Positions 25,836 through 35,321 of a stretch of DNA of 60,576 nt are shown here, one piece after another. The stretch's first letter is position 1. Every line of letters starts with the position of its first letter. This DNA comes from Planctomycetota bacterium. Lineage in GTDB: Bacteria; Planctomycetota; UBA1135; JAKEFM01. The notes below the pieces were generated by a model, which did not search any database, was not told the origin of the DNA, and saw only the letters and a list, made by a program, of their open reading frames with translations. The stretch covers positions 1 through 60,576 of the forward strand of contig JAKEFM010000104.1 in assembly GCA_022616055.1 (NCBI GenBank). The letters are read 5' to 3'. The position numbers and the translations under genes are program-made.

Positions 25836-28592
25836 CTAGTCCGGCAGGATCGTCAGGGCGAGGTAGTTGCTCGCGGCGACGGACGGCCCGGCCGCGAGCT
25901 GGAAGCCCTGCGTGTAGACGACGCCGCCCGCGAGCGCCGGGACCGGCGGAATCGGGACCGTCAGCGAGAAGTTCCCGAAGAAGTCGGCGAGGCCGACGAA
26001 CGAGAAGACGTTGCCCGGGGGGACATAGAGGAAGCAGGCCCCCGGAGGCGCCGGCGCGCCGAGGAGGAAGAGGTCGATCCCGGGGAGGACCGAGATGTCG
26101 GCGTCGAAGAAGACGGGCCCGCCGGGGACGAGATTCCCCAGGCGCCAGGTGAACGGGAACCCGACCCGGGGCGGGTCCTCCGTCCACGAGGTGGCGGCGA
26201 TGCCGGTCGCGGTGTTGCAGCCGGTCCCCTGCTGCAGGGGGAGGAGGTAGTCCTCGATCTCGCCGTAGGACGAGGACGCGCCGGCCGCCAGCTGTCCTCC
26301 CTCGACGAGTCCGCCGCTCGCGACGAGGCGGGACAGCTTCAGGCGGGTCGGGACCGGGTCGACGCTCCCCGCCGGGACGGCGAGCGGCCCGAGGGTGAAG
26401 ACGGTCCCCGTGAGCCCCTGCGTCACCAGACCGATCTCCTCGGGGGTCGCCTCGCCGGGGTCGTCCCAGTCGCCGTCGCCGTTCCAGTCGAACCAGGCGC
26501 GAACGGCGTCGAACGTCGAGGCGACGGGGTTGGACGCGAGCGCCCGGAGGACGACGGAGGAGCCGGGTCGCATCCCTTCGAGGCGCACGATCCCGTCGTC
26601 GTCGCTCCCGTCGTCATCCCACGCCGTCGTCCCGCCCACCGGGAACCCGGCGGGGGAGTTCCCGTCCCCGTCGGTGACCGCGCCGAGGCGCTCGTCCGCC
26701 GTGCTCCGGATCCCCGCCGGAGGATACGGGAGGGGCGCGTCCCCGGCGTCGGAGACGGAGCTCCCCGCGAGCGGGGTGAGGTTGGTCCCCCCGCTGCCGG
26801 CGGCGACGTAGTCCTCGACCTCGCCGAAGGCTCCGACCATGGTCGGGTTGGTGACGCCGGCGGCGTCGCGGGAGAGCCGGATCCGGATCGCGGGGGAGGG
26901 GGCGCCGACCGCGTTGTGGGTGAACGGGCCGAAGGTGAAGAACACGGGCGCCGCGCCCACGACGGAGGTCTGCGAGGGGAGCCCGTCCCCGAACGGGGAC
27001 CACCCGAGGGAGAGCCCCGTCCGCCGCACCCAGATCCGGCAGAAGTCGGTCTGCGCCCCCGCCGGGTTCTCGGCGCGCACGACGACCTGCGCGTTCACGC
27101 CGGAGGGGAAGAGGTTCGAGACGGAGACGAGGCCGTCGTCGAAGGAGTCCCCGAACCAGGCGGGGGTGCGCGGATTGGCCTCTGCGGAGACCCCGGTCCC
27201 GAGGCGCTCCTGCCCCGCGTTCGTGTGCTGGGCGAGAGGGGCCCCGCCCGGCGCGTCCCCGAAGTCGTCGACCGCCGCGGCATCCGGGGCGCACGTGATC
27301 GTCAGGTTGAACGTCCCGCTCGCGGTCGGCGAGGGGCTCGCGACGCGCAGGCGGTAGGTCGTCCCCGCGGTCGCGCTGAAGGAGAGCGAGGAACGGGGGA
27401 CGCACACCGTCTGGGCGTTGTCGTTGCAGGCGAGCTCCGACCCGCCGCAGGCCTCGTAGACGGCGAGGAGCGTGTCGCCGAGGGTCGGGGCGCCGGTCAC
27501 GTCGCAGGTCGCCGCCGTGACGACGCCGGTGCACGACGCCACGTAGCTGAACCAGACGTCCCCGTGTCCCGGCGTGCCGTTCACGCCGCAGGAGGCGACG
27601 ACGGCCCCGTCCGTCGCGTTCGTGTTGTCGAGGGCGAGGTTCAGTCCGTTGACGACGGGGGTCGCCGTCGCGCAGTCGTCGTTCGGGGGAGGCACGGCGC
27701 AGCTGACGACGAGGTCGAAAGCCCCGGTGAGCGCGCAGCTCCCCGCGCCCCCGACCCGGACGAAGTAGGACGTCCCCGCGCTCGTCGCGACGGAGACGCG
27801 AGGATCCTCGCCGCACACGTCGTCGCTGCAGCCGGCCGCGACGAGGGCGCCGCACGTCCCGGTGTAGACGGAGAGGATCGCGTCGAAGTCGGTCACCGCC
27901 GGGGGGCAGAGGGAGAAGGTCGCGACCCCGGTGCAGGTGGCCGTGTAGGAGAACCAGACGTCCGCGCCCGCGGGGCCGCAGGTGAAGGCCGGACCCGCGG
28001 TCGCCGTGGCGCCCGTGCTCGAGAGCGCGTTCGTCCCGTCGATCAGGGGGAGAGCACCCGTGCACTCGTCGTTCGGCGGGGGCGGGGGGGGAGGGTTGCA
28101 CGTCACGACGACGTCGAAGGTGCCGGTGTCCCCCTGCAGGCCCGCGACGCGGAGGATCAGGAGGGTGCCGGCGCTCACGCAGTCGGCCGTGACCTGGGGC
28201 AGATTGCCGCAGGCGTCGTCGTTGCAGTCGAGGAGGACGAGCCCGGTGGCGGGGGTGGGGAGGCAGCTGCCGCCGTAGACGGAGAGGGCGGCGTTGTAGC
28301 TCGCGGTCCCGCCCGCCGCGGCGCAGAGCGAGAAGGTCACGCTCCCGTTGCACGTGGCGGTGTACTCGAACCAGACGTCCGGGTTGGGACCGTTCGAGCA
28401 GACGAAAGTGAGCCCCGTCGTCACCGTCGCCCCGACCGTGGTGAACCCGGCATTGAGGCCGTCGAGGAGCTGGATCGGGCTGGTGCAGGCGTCGTTCGCC
28501 GGCTGGGCCGCGAGGGGGGGCGCGAGGACCGCGGCGATCGCCGGGAGGAGGAGACGTCGGAGGGGGAACGACGTGGTTCGGGGACGCAGCAT
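25836..28592 (-). CDS. Large secreted protein: three Cys-rich PPC-like repeats, two GEVEDY-type domains and a recurrent C-terminal module
   Basis: This is 918 residues with a signal peptide (LLLPAIAAVLAPPLAAQ). From residue 31 come three repeats of about 130 residues. Each starts NDxC and contains DVWFSYTATCTG-like strands with conserved Cys pairs, as in pre-peptidase C-terminal-type domains of secreted bacterial proteins. From about 440 to 770 there are two domains each ending GEVEDY or GEIEDY, preceded by D-x-G-D-A-P and, in the second, FDWNGDGDWDDPGE, a probable calcium-binding loop. The last 140 residues resemble the C-terminal module of the proteins at 8962 and 46394-48272 (SLTVPIPPVPALAGGVVYTQ). 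No catalytic site is seen. It is probably a surface or extracellular structural protein. Confidence 0.8.
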   Translation of the reverse strand: MLRPRTTSFPLRRLLLPAIAAVLAPPLAAQPANDACTSPIQLLDGLNAGFTTVGATVTTGLTFVCSNGPNPDVWFEYTATCNGSVTFSLCAAAGGTASYNAALSVYGGSCLPTPATGLVLLDCNDDACGNLPQVTADCVSAGTLLILRVAGLQGDTGTFDVVVTCNPPPPPPPNDECTGALPLIDGTNALSSTGATATAGPAFTCGPAGADVWFSYTATCTGVATFSLCPPAVTDFDAILSVYTGTCGALVAAGCSDDVCGEDPRVSVATSAGTSYFVRVGGAGSCALTGAFDLVVSCAVPPPNDDCATATPVVNGLNLALDNTNATDGAVVASCGVNGTPGHGDVWFSYVASCTGVVTAATCDVTGAPTLGDTLLAVYEACGGSELACNDNAQTVCVPRSSLSFSATAGTTYRLRVASPSPTASGTFNLTITCAPDAAAVDDFGDAPGGAPLAQHTNAGQERLGTGVSAEANPRTPAWFGDSFDDGLVSVSNLFPSGVNAQVVVRAENPAGAQTDFCRIWVRRTGLSLGWSPFGDGLPSQTSVVGAAPVFFTFGPFTHNAVGAPSPAIRIRLSRDAAGVTNPTMVGAFGEVEDYVAAGSGGTNLTPLAGSSVSDAGDAPLPYPPAGIRSTADERLGAVTDGDGNSPAGFPVGGTTAWDDDGSDDDGIVRLEGMRPGSSVVLRALASNPVASTFDAVRAWFDWNGDGDWDDPGEATPEEIGLVTQGLTGTVFTLGPLAVPAGSVDPVPTRLKLSRLVASGGLVEGGQLAAGASSSYGEIEDYLLPLQQGTGCNTATGIAATSWTEDPPRVGFPFTWRLGNLVPGGPVFFDADISVLPGIDLFLLGAPAPPGACFLYVPPGNVFSFVGLADFFGNFSLTVPIPPVPALAGGVVYTQGFQLAAGPSVAASNYLALTILPD

Positions 28593-28685
28593 GGGCTCAC
28601 CTCTGCCTTCGCCGTAGCGCGGGGGACGGCCATCCTAACCTGCCGCCCGCGGGAGGGGGGAGCCCGCGGCCCCCCCGCGCCCCCC

Positions 28686-29525
28686 TCAGGCGCAGGAGCC
28701 GGCGACGAGGTGCTCGGAGAAGAAGGAGGCGCAGATCCGCGCGAACCGGTCGATGTCGCGGTTCGGCCCCTCGAAGGGATGGACCGCCCCGAGGGTGTGC
28801 CCCGTCTTCTCGAACACGATCAGCCGCGCCCGCTCCTTGTCGGACCAGTGGTAGAGCGCCTCGGACTCCGCGACCCCGACGATGTGGTCCTCCTCCCCGT
28901 GGATGAAGGCGACCGGGACGCGCAGGGAGGGGAGCGCGGCCTCGAGGGAGAAGCGGTGGCGGTTCGCCCGCAGGTCGTCGAGGTAGGACTTCGAGATCCG
29001 GACGACGCGGCCGGTGCCCGGCTGGGGAACCTCGAGGTGCCCCTCCCGATCCATCCGGGCGATCTCCCCGGGGTGGAAGCGATCGAAGGTCGAGCAGGCC
29101 GCGAGGGTGACGACCGTCCGGACCCGGGGGTCCTGGACGGCGTGGAGGAGCGCGACCGAACCCCCCTTGCCGTGGCCGAAAAGGCCGAAGGCGTCGGGGA
29201 GGCAGCGCTCGGCCCCGGGGATCCGGCGCTCCGCGATCCCGTCGAGGACGACGCCGAGGTCCTCGAGCTCGTCGGAGACCGTCGCCTCCTCCGGGGCCGA
29301 CTCGAGCGCGCCGGAGGAGGAGTCGTACGTCAGGCAGGCGAATCCGCACTCGACGAGGCGCTCGGCGAGGAAGGGGTAGAACCCCCAGTCGCGCGAGAGG
29401 ATCAGCCCGTTCACGAACACGACGACGGGCACCCCCATGCCCCCCCCCTCTCCATCGGGGAGGCGAAGCTCCCCCTGGACCGCCAGGTGGCGCCGATCCG
29501 TCAGACTGAAGGACTCCTCGATCAT
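28686..29525 (-). CDS. Alpha/beta-hydrolase-fold protein with Gly at the nucleophile position
   Basis: This is 279 residues from ATG 29525 (GGAAGG immediately upstream; a longer frame exists but the extra 51 residues are low-complexity). The core shows VVVFVNGLILSRDWGFYPFLAERL, then the nucleophile elbow FGHGKGG at 116-122. The expected G-x-S-x-G reads G-H-G-K-G because codon 119 is GGC (29169-29171), one base from AGC Ser. The acid GEEDHIVG and the histidine KTGHTLGAVHP are both kept. Relatives are dienelactone-hydrolase/esterase-like enzymes. It is either a non-catalytic binding protein, an enzyme using another nucleophile, or a single-base loss or sequencing error. Confidence 0.8.
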   Translation of the reverse strand: MIEESFSLTDRRHLAVQGELRLPDGEGGGMGVPVVVFVNGLILSRDWGFYPFLAERLVECGFACLTYDSSSGALESAPEEATVSDELEDLGVVLDGIAERRIPGAERCLPDAFGLFGHGKGGSVALLHAVQDPRVRTVVTLAACSTFDRFHPGEIARMDREGHLEVPQPGTGRVVRISKSYLDDLRANRHRFSLEAALPSLRVPVAFIHGEEDHIVGVAESEALYHWSDKERARLIVFEKTGHTLGAVHPFEGPNRDIDRFARICASFFSEHLVAGSCA

Positions 29526-29836
29526 CGCCTTCCGGGTCGCGGGACCCGCCCTCCCTACGCCTCCAGACCCTCCGCCGGGGCGCCGCGCGCCCGCGCGCCG
29601 ATCCCCGAAGGGGAGCGCCTCATTCGAAAGGACTCCTATTCCTCGTCGACCGCCGTTCAACCACTCGCGAATAGCCATCCGGAATTGGGACGTCCGGGGG
29701 GGGAACGAGGTTCCCCGCCCCGCAACTTCGTGCCCTTTCTACCCTCCTCCCCCTCCCCGGGTTACACCCCGCGCGTCGAAGGGGCCGGGCTTCCCAAGGT
29801 TGCCGCGGGGGGTATCTTCGACCTGGCGTCTCCGGA
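29526..29836. other. Divergent intergenic region upstream of rnc and the alpha/beta hydrolase
   Basis: About 310 bp, distinctly richer in A and T than the flanking genes (for example 29625-29700). It separates the minus-strand hydrolase from plus-strand rnc and should contain promoters in both directions. I cannot assign -35/-10 elements with confidence. No ORF here has a recognisable product. Confidence 0.4.
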
Positions 29837-30547
29837 TTGAACCCGACCCTCGACGATCGCGCGCGCCAGGAATGCGAGTTCGCGCTCGGATACCGCTTCC
29901 TCGAGCCCTCCCTCCTCGCCCAGGCCCTGACCCACGCCTCGACCGGAGTGGGCGTCGGCGCCCACAACGAGCGCCTCGAGTTCCTCGGGGACGCCGTCCT
30001 CTCCCTCGTCGTAGCGGAGCACCTCTTCGAGACGCGGCCGAAGGACCCCGAGGGAGGCCTCACCGAGCGCAAGAGCGCGCTCGTCTCGCGCCCGGCCCTC
30101 GCGCGGGTCGCCGAGCGGCTCCGGCTCGAGAGCTTCCTGATCGTCGGGAAGGGGATCCCGCGGCACCGGCCGCTCCCCCGGTCCCTCCTTTCGAACGCGC
30201 TCGAGGCGATCCTCGGCGCCGTCTACGTCGACGGGGGTCTCGAGGCGGCGCGCCGCATCGCCCTCGACTGGCTGCGGCCCGACGCGACCGCGGGGGAGGC
30301 GGGGCGCGCGCTCCAGAACCACAAGAAGGCGCTCCAGCAGTACTCCCAGCGCAAGCACGGCAAGCCTCCCTTCTACCGCGTCCTCTCGACGATCGGTCCC
30401 GACTGCGCGCGCTCCTTCAAGGTCGCCGCCGAGATGAACGGCCGCTCCTTCCCGCCGGCGTGGGGGAAGACGAAGCGCGAGGCGGAGCAGTGGGCGGCGC
30501 GCGAGGCCCTCCTCCAGCTCGAGGGGGAGGGTGAGCCGGTTCGCTGA
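29837..30547 (+). CDS. rnc: Ribonuclease III
   Basis: This is 236 residues with the usual two parts. The endonuclease domain has ERLEFLGDAVLSLVVAEHLF (catalytic Glu/Asp signature, about 43) and SNALEAILGAVYVDGG (second acidic pair). The double-stranded-RNA-binding domain occupies about 155-232 (HKKALQQYSQRKHGKPPFY, then KTKREAEQWAAREALLQLE). It processes rRNA precursors and other structured RNAs in the cytoplasm. The start is TTG 29837 without a visible ribosome-binding site, so a different start is possible, although the conserved region begins within 15 residues. The gene overlaps mfd by 17 nt. Confidence 0.95.
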   Translation: MNPTLDDRARQECEFALGYRFLEPSLLAQALTHASTGVGVGAHNERLEFLGDAVLSLVVAEHLFETRPKDPEGGLTERKSALVSRPALARVAERLRLESFLIVGKGIPRHRPLPRSLLSNALEAILGAVYVDGGLEAARRIALDWLRPDATAGEAGRALQNHKKALQQYSQRKHGKPPFYRVLSTIGPDCARSFKVAAEMNGRSFPPAWGKTKREAEQWAAREALLQLEGEGEPVR

Positions 30548-33500
30548 CCACCTCGCCCCCGCCGTCGGACGGGCGCTCGACCGGATCCGCCCCGGCGCCG
30601 AGATCGAGGTCGGGGGGGCGTGGGGGAGCGCGGGGGCGCTCTTCCTCGCCGCGCTCGCCCGCCGCGCGCAGGGGACCTTCCTCGCCGTCGTCTCCGACCC
30701 GGAGGAGGCCGACGCCTTCGCCGCGGACCTGGAGACCTTCGGCGCGACGCCCCTCCCCTTCCCGGCCCGGGAGACCGGCGGAGCCCACCCCGACGCGGAG
30801 GCGATCCGGCTGCGCCTCGCCGCCCTCGACGCGCTGACGCGGGCGCCCGCCGGCTCGGGCGCCCGCGTCGTCGTCGCGCCCCTCCTCGCCCTCCTCCAGC
30901 CGGTCCCCGACGCCGCCGAGCTGCGGCGCTCCCTCCTCCCCCTCGAGACCGGCGATCTCCTCGACCCGGACGCGACGATGCGTCGCCTCGTCGAGGCGGG
31001 ATTCGAGCGGACGCCCCTCGTCGGGGCGCCGGGGGAGGCGAGCCTGCGAGGCGAGATCCTCGACCTCTTCCCCTTCGCCTCCCCGGCTCCGGTCCGCGTC
31101 GAGCTCCTCGAGGACCGGATCGACTCCATCCGCACGTTCGACCCGGAGAGCCAGCGATCGATCGACGTCCACGAGCGCCTCGCCGTCTCCCTCGCGCTCG
31201 AGCCCTCCGCGGACGACGCGGGAACTCCCCTCCCCGGGGTCCTTCCTCGTCCCCTCGCGCTCGTCCGCGTCGAGCCGCTCCGGCTGCGCGACCGGGAGGA
31301 GGCGCTCCGCTTCCAGGAGCCAGCGTCCGGGGCCCGCTTCGACCGGCTGAAGGCGAGCCTCGGCGACGCCTCTCACCTTTCCCTCCAGTCCCTCCCCACT
31401 TCCGACCTCGACCTCGACGCGCGGCCGATCCAGGGACTCGCGATCGGGATCCGCACCGCCGCGGCCTCGCTGCGCGAGGCCTCGTCCCGGTTCGGGAGCG
31501 TCGTCCTCTTCTGCGCGAACGAGGCCGAGCGCCGCCGTTCCCTCGACCTGCTCCGCGACCAGGGGCTGGAGGGGGAGGCCGACGGCGGGCCGGTCTCGGT
31601 CGAGGTCGGGACGCTCACGGCGGGCTTCCGCCTCCCCTCCGAGCGCATCGCGTTCGTCAGCCACCGGGAGCTCGCCGGCGCCCCGGCCATCCGCCGGCCG
31701 CGGAAGCTCGCGCGGGCGCTCCGCACCCGCGCGATCGGCTCCTTCTTCGACCTCAAGGAGGGGGACCTCGTCGTCCACGCGATCCACGGGGTGGCCCGGT
31801 TCACGGGGATCCAGCGCGTGAAGCGCGAGCCGGGCGAGGAGGACTGCCTCGTCCTCGAGTTCGAGGGAGGGACCCTCCTCTATCTCCCCTCCTCCCGCAT
31901 CGACCTCGTCGCCCGCTACGTCGGCGCCGGGGGCGCCGCCCCGCCTCTCGACCGCCTCGGCGGGACCGGCTTCTCCCGCCGCAAAGAGGCGGTCCGCACG
32001 GCCCTCGTCGACATGGCGACCGAGCTCCTCGAGGTCCAGGGGATGCGGGAGGTGAGCGAGGGGATCCGGTACCCCTCCGACGACGCGCTCCAGCGCGACT
32101 TCGAGGCCTCGTTCCCCTATCCCGACACCGACGACCAGGCCGCGGCCTCCCGCGAGATCAAGGCGGACATGGAGGCGACCCGCCCGATGGACCGCCTCCT
32201 GTGCGGCGACGTCGGCTACGGGAAGACCGAGCTCGCGATCCGCGCCGCCTTCAAGGCGGTCAACGCCGGCAAGCAGGTCGCCGTCCTCGTCCCGACGACG
32301 GTCCTCGGCCAGCAGCACTACGAGACCTTCCGCGAGCGCCTCGCGGACTACCCCGTCGAGGTCGAGGTCGTCTCCCGGTTCCGGAACGACCGGGAGATCG
32401 CCCAGGTCCTCGGCCGCACCGAAGCCGGCACCGTCGACGTCCTGATCGGGACCCACCGCCTCCTCTCCTCCGACGTGAAGTTCAAGGATCTCGGCCTCCT
32501 CGTCGTCGACGAGGAGCAGCGCTTCGGCGTGCGCCACAAGGAGCGCCTCAAGCGCCTTCGCGCGACCGTCGACGTCCTCACCCTCTCGGCCACCCCGATC
32601 CCCCGCACCCTCCACATGTCCCTCCTCGGCCTGCGGGACATCTCCGTCCTCGCCATCGCCCCCGTCGGCCGCCAGGACATCGAGACGAAGGTCCTCTACG
32701 ACGACGAGCCCCTCCCGGTCCGGGAGGGGATCCTCCACGAGCTCAACCGGGGCGGGCAGATCTTCTTCCTCCACAACCGCGTCCAGACGATCGACCGCTT
32801 CGCCGCCGACCTCGCGAAGCTCGTCCCCCAGGCCCGGATCGGAGTCGGCCACGGCCAGATGCCGGAGGACGAGCTGGAGGAGGTCATGGTCCGGTTCGTG
32901 AAGGGGGAGGTCGACGTCCTCGTCTCGACCACGATCATCGAGTCGGGGCTCGACATCCCCCGCGCGAACACGATCTTCATCGACCAGGCCCACCGCTTCG
33001 GCCTCTCCGAGCTCCATCAGCTCCGGGGCCGGGTCGGGCGCTGGAAGCACAAGGCCTACTGCTACCTGATCCTCCCCCGCCACGAGCCGCTGATCCCCGC
33101 GGCGCGCGCGCGGATGAAGGCGATCACGGAACTCCACCACCTCGGAGCCGGATTCTCGATCGCGATGCGCGACCTCGAGATCCGGGGCGCGGGAAACCTC
33201 CTCGGCGCCGAGCAGAGCGGCCACATCGGGGCGGTCGGCTACGACCTCTACTGCCGGCTCCTGCGCGTCACCGTCGCCCGGCTGCGCGGGGAGCCGACCG
33301 ACGAGCTCGAGCCGGGCGAGGAGGCGGTCGACTTCGAGGCCGGCGTCCGCGCCTACATCCCCGACTCCTACGTCTCCGAGCCTCGGCTGCGCCTCGAGGT
33401 CCTCCACGAGTTCGACGGCATCGAGGACGAGCCTTCCCGTGCACGGGTCGAGGCCTCCCTCCGCGACCGGTTCGGCCCTCCGCCGCCCGAGGTTCTCGCC

Positions 33501-33797
33501 CTCCTCGACCTCTTCCTCTTGAAGCGCCTCCTGCGACGCATCCGGATCCGCAGCGTCCACTGGCAGCCCGACCGCTACCTCGTCGTCTACGACGACCGGG
33601 CCCGCCTCGAGGGGGCTCTTCACTCGGCCTTCCCCGACCTCCGCTACGTTCAACCGCGACTCTGCCACGCGATGCTCCCGCCGCGGCACGCTTCTCCGGA
33701 GGCGGCGCTCGCACGACTGAAGGAGGCCCTCCTCGAGCTCCAGGAGACCCCTGCTCGGAAGTCCGCGTCTCGGACCGCGCGCGTGACGAGGGGGTAG
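30531..33797 (+). CDS. mfd: Transcription-repair coupling factor
   Basis: This is 1088 residues from GTG 30531, inside the end of rnc, with GAGGGGGAGG directly upstream. The order is a UvrB-like N-terminal part, then the RNA-polymerase-interacting domain (GDLVVHAIHGVARFTGIQRV, about 413), then the DNA translocase: GDVGYGKTELA (Walker A, about 560), DEEQRFG (about 660), LSATPIPRTLHMSLLGLRD and a TIIESGLDIPRANT motif VI region. The C-terminal TRCF domain follows. It displaces RNA polymerase stalled at lesions and recruits UvrA. It is slightly shorter than the E. coli protein (1148). Fragments resembling its last 100 codons recur at 35188 and 40441. Confidence 0.96.
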   Translation: MSRFADHLAPAVGRALDRIRPGAEIEVGGAWGSAGALFLAALARRAQGTFLAVVSDPEEADAFAADLETFGATPLPFPARETGGAHPDAEAIRLRLAALDALTRAPAGSGARVVVAPLLALLQPVPDAAELRRSLLPLETGDLLDPDATMRRLVEAGFERTPLVGAPGEASLRGEILDLFPFASPAPVRVELLEDRIDSIRTFDPESQRSIDVHERLAVSLALEPSADDAGTPLPGVLPRPLALVRVEPLRLRDREEALRFQEPASGARFDRLKASLGDASHLSLQSLPTSDLDLDARPIQGLAIGIRTAAASLREASSRFGSVVLFCANEAERRRSLDLLRDQGLEGEADGGPVSVEVGTLTAGFRLPSERIAFVSHRELAGAPAIRRPRKLARALRTRAIGSFFDLKEGDLVVHAIHGVARFTGIQRVKREPGEEDCLVLEFEGGTLLYLPSSRIDLVARYVGAGGAAPPLDRLGGTGFSRRKEAVRTALVDMATELLEVQGMREVSEGIRYPSDDALQRDFEASFPYPDTDDQAAASREIKADMEATRPMDRLLCGDVGYGKTELAIRAAFKAVNAGKQVAVLVPTTVLGQQHYETFRERLADYPVEVEVVSRFRNDREIAQVLGRTEAGTVDVLIGTHRLLSSDVKFKDLGLLVVDEEQRFGVRHKERLKRLRATVDVLTLSATPIPRTLHMSLLGLRDISVLAIAPVGRQDIETKVLYDDEPLPVREGILHELNRGGQIFFLHNRVQTIDRFAADLAKLVPQARIGVGHGQMPEDELEEVMVRFVKGEVDVLVSTTIIESGLDIPRANTIFIDQAHRFGLSELHQLRGRVGRWKHKAYCYLILPRHEPLIPAARARMKAITELHHLGAGFSIAMRDLEIRGAGNLLGAEQSGHIGAVGYDLYCRLLRVTVARLRGEPTDELEPGEEAVDFEAGVRAYIPDSYVSEPRLRLEVLHEFDGIEDEPSRARVEASLRDRFGPPPPEVLALLDLFLLKRLLRRIRIRSVHWQPDRYLVVYDDRARLEGALHSAFPDLRYVQPRLCHAMLPPRHASPEAALARLKEALLELQETPARKSASRTARVTRG

Positions 33798-33834
33798 GCA
33801 GAGAGAAGCGAGCCCTCCCTCCGTCTGCGCCGAG

Positions 33835-35082
33835 TCAGAGCGCGTGCCACGGGACGGCCCGGACGCGACGCGTGAGCTGCTGGGGCTCGGGACATCGGCA
33901 GACGAGGTAGCCCCGGCGGGCACGGCTCCGGTGCTCGTCGAGGAAGATCTCGAGGTGACGCGCGTCTCCCGGCGTGGGACGCTCGGTCCACTTCACCTCG
34001 ATGGGGACGTCCTCGCGGGGGGACTCCCAGACGAAGTCGACCTCGACGCCGTAGGTGGTCCGCCAGAAGCTCACGCGGTGACCGCGTCCCGCGTACGCCG
34101 CGCGCGTCCGGAGTTCCCCGGCGACCCAGTGCTCGAGAAGCGGGCCCCCCTGGGCGTTGAGGAGGCGCGCGTCGAGCGGCACCTCGGCGGCGGCGTTGCG
34201 GACGCCGACGTCGAAGAGATAGAAGCGCGGCGTCGTCAGGAGCCTCTTTCGCGTCCGCGCCGCGTACGCGGGCATCCAGTGGCCGACGAACGTGTCGACG
34301 AGCACCTGGTAGTAGTTCTTGAGAGAGGTCGCCGGGATGCCGCTCTCCTGCGAGAGCTTCGCGAGGTTCGTCTGCCGTCCGGACTCCGCCGCCGCGAGCC
34401 GGAGGAAGACCGTGAAGGGGCCCATCTCCCGAACCAGGGCTTCGCGGCGGATCTCCTCCTCGAGGAAGTGCCCCACGTAGGTCTCGAGCGTCAGGGCCGC
34501 CTTCCCCGCAGTCTCGGAGCGGATGCCCGGGAGGGATCCGAGACGCAGCAGACGAGGGAGGTCCTGGGGAGGGAACGGCGGACTCTCCGTCGGTCCATGG
34601 GCGAGGCTCCGAACTCGGGGCGACGGAGCCGGCAGGGCGGGGGGCTCCTCGCGGGCGACCTCCCACCCGCAGACCGGGAAGAGATGCCAGGCGTGGCTGC
34701 GCCCCGGCAGGAGATTGGCGGATCTGGCGCGGAGGCGTCGAGCCGAACTCCCCGTGAGGAAGAACTGCCACCGGGAGGGGCCCTGGTCGTAGAGCCTCTG
34801 CACCTCCTCGAGGAGGTCGGGCACCTTCTGGATCTCGTCGACCACGACGTTGCGGACGGCCCGCGGAAGGGCCTTCACCTCTCTCGCGAAGACGGACGGC
34901 TCCGCCTCGAAGCGCCGGCGCAGGCCGGTGTCCTGCAGGTCGAAGAATCGCGTCCGGTCCGCCGGAAGGAGATGGCGGAGGAGCGCGGTTTTCCCGGTCT
35001 GCCGCGCCCCGAGCAGGATCCGGACCTTGTCCCGGGAGACGGCTCCCGAGAGTGGGGTCTCGAGGATCCGGCGGCAGTACAT
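33835..35082 (-). CDS. ATP-binding protein, AAA_14/DUF4143 family
   Basis: This is 415 residues. The N-terminal ATPase has Walker A LLGARQTGKTALLRH (about 23-37) and Walker B NVVVDEIQKVPDLLEE (about 96), then a sensor-like FLTGSSARRL. The C-terminal DUF4143 part has YLFDVGVRNAA, GPLLEHWVAGEL and a nuclease-like VDFVWE/PIEVKW block. The family is widespread, often sporadic and of unknown function; it tends to sit in variable regions. The gene is convergent with mfd (37 bp between stops) and has its own AT-rich promoter. It lies between mfd and an mfd-like fragment, which supports acquisition by insertion. Confidence 0.85.
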   Translation of the reverse strand: MYCRRILETPLSGAVSRDKVRILLGARQTGKTALLRHLLPADRTRFFDLQDTGLRRRFEAEPSVFAREVKALPRAVRNVVVDEIQKVPDLLEEVQRLYDQGPSRWQFFLTGSSARRLRARSANLLPGRSHAWHLFPVCGWEVAREEPPALPAPSPRVRSLAHGPTESPPFPPQDLPRLLRLGSLPGIRSETAGKAALTLETYVGHFLEEEIRREALVREMGPFTVFLRLAAAESGRQTNLAKLSQESGIPATSLKNYYQVLVDTFVGHWMPAYAARTRKRLLTTPRFYLFDVGVRNAAAEVPLDARLLNAQGGPLLEHWVAGELRTRAAYAGRGHRVSFWRTTYGVEVDFVWESPREDVPIEVKWTERPTPGDARHLEIFLDEHRSRARRGYLVCRCPEPQQLTRRVRAVPWHAL

Positions 35083-35089
35083 GGAGATG

Positions 35090-35118
35090 TTGATATTCCT
35101 TGATTTTCAACATGTCAA
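35090..35118 (-). promoter_or_regulatory. Near-consensus sigma-70 promoter for the AAA_14/DUF4143 gene
   Basis: On the minus strand, TTGACA (35118-35113) and TATCAA (35095-35090) are separated by exactly 17 nt, and the ATG at 35082 follows about 7 nt after the -10. The transcript would be leaderless or nearly so. The surrounding 45 bp are strikingly AT-rich for this genome, which otherwise shows no promoter this close to consensus. Confidence 0.6.
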
Positions 35119-35187
35119 TGCGCATTTGCAGGGACCTCCTCCCGCGGGCCGACACGGCGAGACCGCCGGCGACCTCGAGCCGGGTCT

Positions 35188-35321
35188 CCGCCCCGAGGTT
35201 TTCGCCCTCCTCGACCTCTCCCTCCTGAAGAGCCTCCTGCGACGCGTTCGCGCCCGGAGCGCCCCCTGGCAGCCCGGCCGCTACCTCGTCGTCTACGACG
35301 ATCGGGCCCGGCTCAAGGAGG
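35188..35321 (+). pseudogene. Fragment resembling the mfd 3' region (part 1)
   Basis: In frame, this reads RPEVFALLDLSLLKSLLRR followed by VRARSAPWQPGRYLVVYDD. It matches mfd at about 33482-33615, PPEVLALLDLFLLKRLLRR followed by IRIRSVHWQPDRYLVVYDD, at roughly 80% nucleotide identity by eye. The similarity fades before 35185 and stops after RLKEA. There is no start codon, no ribosome-binding site and no upstream mfd sequence, so it is a remnant. Divergence is clear at third positions, so the copy is not recent. It lies in the same orientation as mfd. Confidence 0.75.
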
